A DNA stretch of 7,620 bases from UBA3792 sp045576895. Its GTDB lineage: Bacteria; Bacillota; Clostridia; Christensenellales; CAG-138. The notes beneath the pieces are model-generated. The model did not search any database. It was not told the origin of the DNA and worked only from the letters and a program-made list of their open reading frames with translations. The position numbers and the translations under genes are program-made. The stretch is taken from NCBI GenBank assembly GCA_045576895.1, contig JAZNHI010000228.1:1-7620 (forward strand), written 5' to 3'. This document shows positions 6,528 through 7,620 of this stretch, piece after piece. How positions within the stretch are numbered: the stretch's first letter is position 1; each line of letters starts with the position of its first letter.

Positions 6528-6556
6528 TTTCCTTTTTCCGTGAATCCCGCTATGAT
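6528..6556 (+). promoter_or_regulatory. Candidate promoter of the 190-aa gene
   Basis: TATGAT at 6551-6556 is a good -10 box (5 of 6). The best -35 at 17 bp is TTTCCT (6528-6533), only 3 of 6. The predicted start is near 6563, giving a leader of about 24 nt. It lies back to back with the minus-strand promoter at 6496-6524. Confidence 0.5.
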
Positions 6557-6573
6557 GAAAGAAAGACAAAAGA

Positions 6574-6577
6574 GGAG
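6574..6577 (+). promoter_or_regulatory. Ribosome binding site that selects the ATG at 6587
   Basis: GGAG within AGAGGAGAGA lies 9 nt before the ATG at 6587. It is only 3 nt before an in-frame TTG at 6581, too close for initiation. The ATG is therefore preferred. Confidence 0.8.
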
Positions 6578-6586
6578 AGATTGCAT

Positions 6587-7159
6587 ATGCTGTATCACGC
6601 ATCGCAGACGCCGGGAATCGAAACGCTTGAACCGCGCACCTCCAACGAGGGCGTCCCGCGCATCTATTTTTCGGACAAGCGGGAAAACGTGCTGGTCTAT
6701 CTGTCAAACGCGGTCGAAAAGACCTGCCGCGAAAACGGCTTTGCGCATACCGGCAAGTGGCAGAAATGGGCAAGCTACGGCTTTACAAGCGACGGACTGC
6801 TGCATTTTTCGGAGTATTACGAAAACGCACTTGAGGACACCTATGCGGGCGTGCGAAGCTATATCTATACGGTCGAGCCGTCCGAAGCCGTGATTCCGTT
6901 TGAAAAGATCCGCAACTGCTTCTATGCCGAAACGCCGCAAAGGGTCGCCGCATGTGAGATCGTTCCGGACGCGCTGGAAGCGCTCTTGAAAGCCGAGCGG
7001 GAAGGAAAAATCGTCATTACCCGCTTTTCCGAGCTTTCCGAGCGCGGGCTCCAATGGATCCGCAAAACGACGTTCGACGAATACCGGAACGCCGCCGACG
7101 CGCCGGATTACCGATATTTTCTCAAAAAGAAATATCCGTTCCTCGAAACCGAAGCATAA
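6587..7159 (+). CDS. Unrecognised 190-aa cytoplasmic protein
   Basis: I do not recognise the family with confidence. The protein is soluble, with no signal peptide or membrane helix, and is mixed in charge. The N-terminus reads MLYHASQTPGIETLEP and is followed by VPRIYFSD (23-30) and VLVYLSNAVEK (35-45). A centre with many aromatic residues follows (GFTSDGLLHF near 65-74, RSYIYTVEP near 89-97), and the protein ends in a basic/aromatic segment FLKKKYPFL. An N-terminal His in a strand followed by a Tyr-containing strand recalls the H-Y pattern of ADP-ribosyltransferase-like folds, but no catalytic Glu can be assigned and this is only a hint. It has its own promoter and ribosome site, and shares a terminator with rpsI. 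Codon use resembles the neighbours. It is a monocistronic gene with no evident link to the purine operon. Confidence 0.82.
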   Translation: MLYHASQTPGIETLEPRTSNEGVPRIYFSDKRENVLVYLSNAVEKTCRENGFAHTGKWQKWASYGFTSDGLLHFSEYYENALEDTYAGVRSYIYTVEPSEAVIPFEKIRNCFYAETPQRVAACEIVPDALEALLKAEREGKIVITRFSELSERGLQWIRKTTFDEYRNAADAPDYRYFLKKKYPFLETEA

Positions 7160-7164
7160 AAAGC

Positions 7165-7199
7165 AAAAGTCCCGTGCAGAAGCACAGGACTTTTTGTTT
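7165..7199. terminator. Bidirectional terminator between the 190-aa gene and rpsI
   Basis: Arms 7165-7177 and 7182-7194 form 12 pairs with a single C-A mismatch around an AGAA loop. The outer AAAAGTCC / GGACTTTT gives U-rich 3' ends in both directions (TTTTTGTTT on +, TTTTGCTTTTT on -). It serves the convergent genes ending at 7159 (+) and 7207 (-). Confidence 0.88.
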
Positions 7200-7206
7200 G
7201 AGACGA

Positions 7207-7599
7207 TTATCTCTTGGAGAACTGGGGCGCACGGCGGGCTGCATGCAGACCGTACTTTTTGCGTTCCTTCATTCTCGGATCGCGGGTAAGGAAACCCGCC
7301 TTCTTCAGCGTGCCGCGAAGCTCCGGATCGGCGGTGAGCAGCGCACGGGAAATGCCGTGACGGATTGCGCCTGCCTGACCGGTCGTGCCGCCGCCGTAAA
7401 CGTTGACGCGGACATCGTACTTGCCGAGGGTGTCGGTGAGCACGAGGGGTGCACGGACGATCATCTTGAGGGTCTCGAGACCGAAGTAGTTATCGAGATC
7501 ACGCTTGTTGATGGTGATGTTGCCGGTGCCGGGGAGCAAGCGAACGCGAGCGACGGACTTCTTGCGTCTGCCGGTGCCAAGATACTGCGTAATAGCCAT
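7207..7599 (-). CDS. rpsI: 30S ribosomal protein S9
   Basis: A complete 130-aa ribosomal protein S9 (uS9), of typical bacterial length. The S9 signature GGGTTGQAGAIRHGISRAL is at residues 69-87. The basic C-terminal tail ending RAPQFSKR is present; in known ribosomes this tail reaches the P-site tRNA. The N-terminus QYLGTGRRKKSVARVRL (5-21) is characteristic. GAGGAGG (7608-7614) lies 8 nt before the ATG. The last three bases of the window read TAA on the minus strand, which fits the stop codon of rplM (L13), the usual partner just upstream, but that gene is outside the window. Confidence 0.98.
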   Translation of the reverse strand: MAITQYLGTGRRKKSVARVRLLPGTGNITINKRDLDNYFGLETLKMIVRAPLVLTDTLGKYDVRVNVYGGGTTGQAGAIRHGISRALLTADPELRGTLKKAGFLTRDPRMKERKKYGLHAARRAPQFSKR

Positions 7600-7607
7600 G
7601 TTCGTTT

Positions 7608-7614
7608 CCTCCTC
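7608..7614 (-). promoter_or_regulatory. Ribosome binding site of rpsI
   Basis: GAGGAGG on the minus strand, 8 nt before the start codon, is a near-ideal site fitting high ribosomal-protein expression. Confidence 0.9.
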
Positions 7615-7620
7615 TTCTTA

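Noticed and set aside
6369..6586. A purine or other known riboswitch in the divergent region before hydA
   Set aside because: I looked for a multi-helix aptamer upstream of the terminator. The predicted leader before the stem is only about 10 nt, too short for any known aptamer class.
7618..7620. TAA on the minus strand at the window edge as the stop codon of rplM
   Set aside because: It fits the usual rplM-rpsI order and spacing, but three bases cannot establish a gene. It is mentioned only as context for rpsI.

Overview
The window is a GC-rich, densely packed bacterial segment carrying seven well-supported genes plus a fragment of an eighth at the left edge. Strong AGGAGG-type ribosome sites, sigma-A-like promoters, a YibE/F membrane protein and the purine/hydantoin gene set suggest a high-GC anaerobic Firmicute (Clostridia, perhaps a gut lineage such as Christensenellales or Oscillospirales). 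This placement is inferred from style and gene content, not from a marker search.

Left part (1-2524, + strand): the last codons of a gene end at 49 and are followed by a perfect UUCG-loop terminator. Directly after it lies a near-consensus promoter whose predicted start of transcription falls on the ATG of a YibE/F-family membrane protein, so this gene may be read from a leaderless mRNA. An S66-family (LD-carboxypeptidase/MccF-like) protein follows 8 nt later in the same operon and has Thr where the family nucleophile is normally Ser.

Middle part (2508-6368, - strand): transcription runs leftward from a dihydropyrimidinase/hydantoinase (hydA) into a gene overlapping it by 4 nt (ATGA). That second gene is the most striking object here: one 611-residue polypeptide joining a complete MocA-like molybdenum-cofactor nucleotidyltransferase domain to a complete guanine deaminase. 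Guanine deaminase makes xanthine. MocA-type enzymes make the cytidine-dinucleotide form of molybdenum cofactor that xanthine-dehydrogenase-family enzymes use. The fusion therefore physically joins substrate supply and cofactor maturation for the same pathway. hydA, mocA and guaD homologues also occur together in the E. coli yge/ygf purine-catabolism island. After the fusion gene comes a strong hairpin and then a small polytopic membrane protein gene, whose 3' end overlaps the S66 gene tail to tail.

Right part (6369-7620): a 218-bp divergent region separates hydA from a + strand gene for a 190-aa protein I do not recognise. It holds a strong minus-strand promoter followed within about 45 nt by a perfect intrinsic terminator, predicting a very short transcript or attenuated leader, then a second AT-rich promoter candidate next to hydA. 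The 190-aa gene and rpsI (ribosomal protein S9, - strand) converge on a shared bidirectional terminator. rpsI presumably follows rplM just outside the window.
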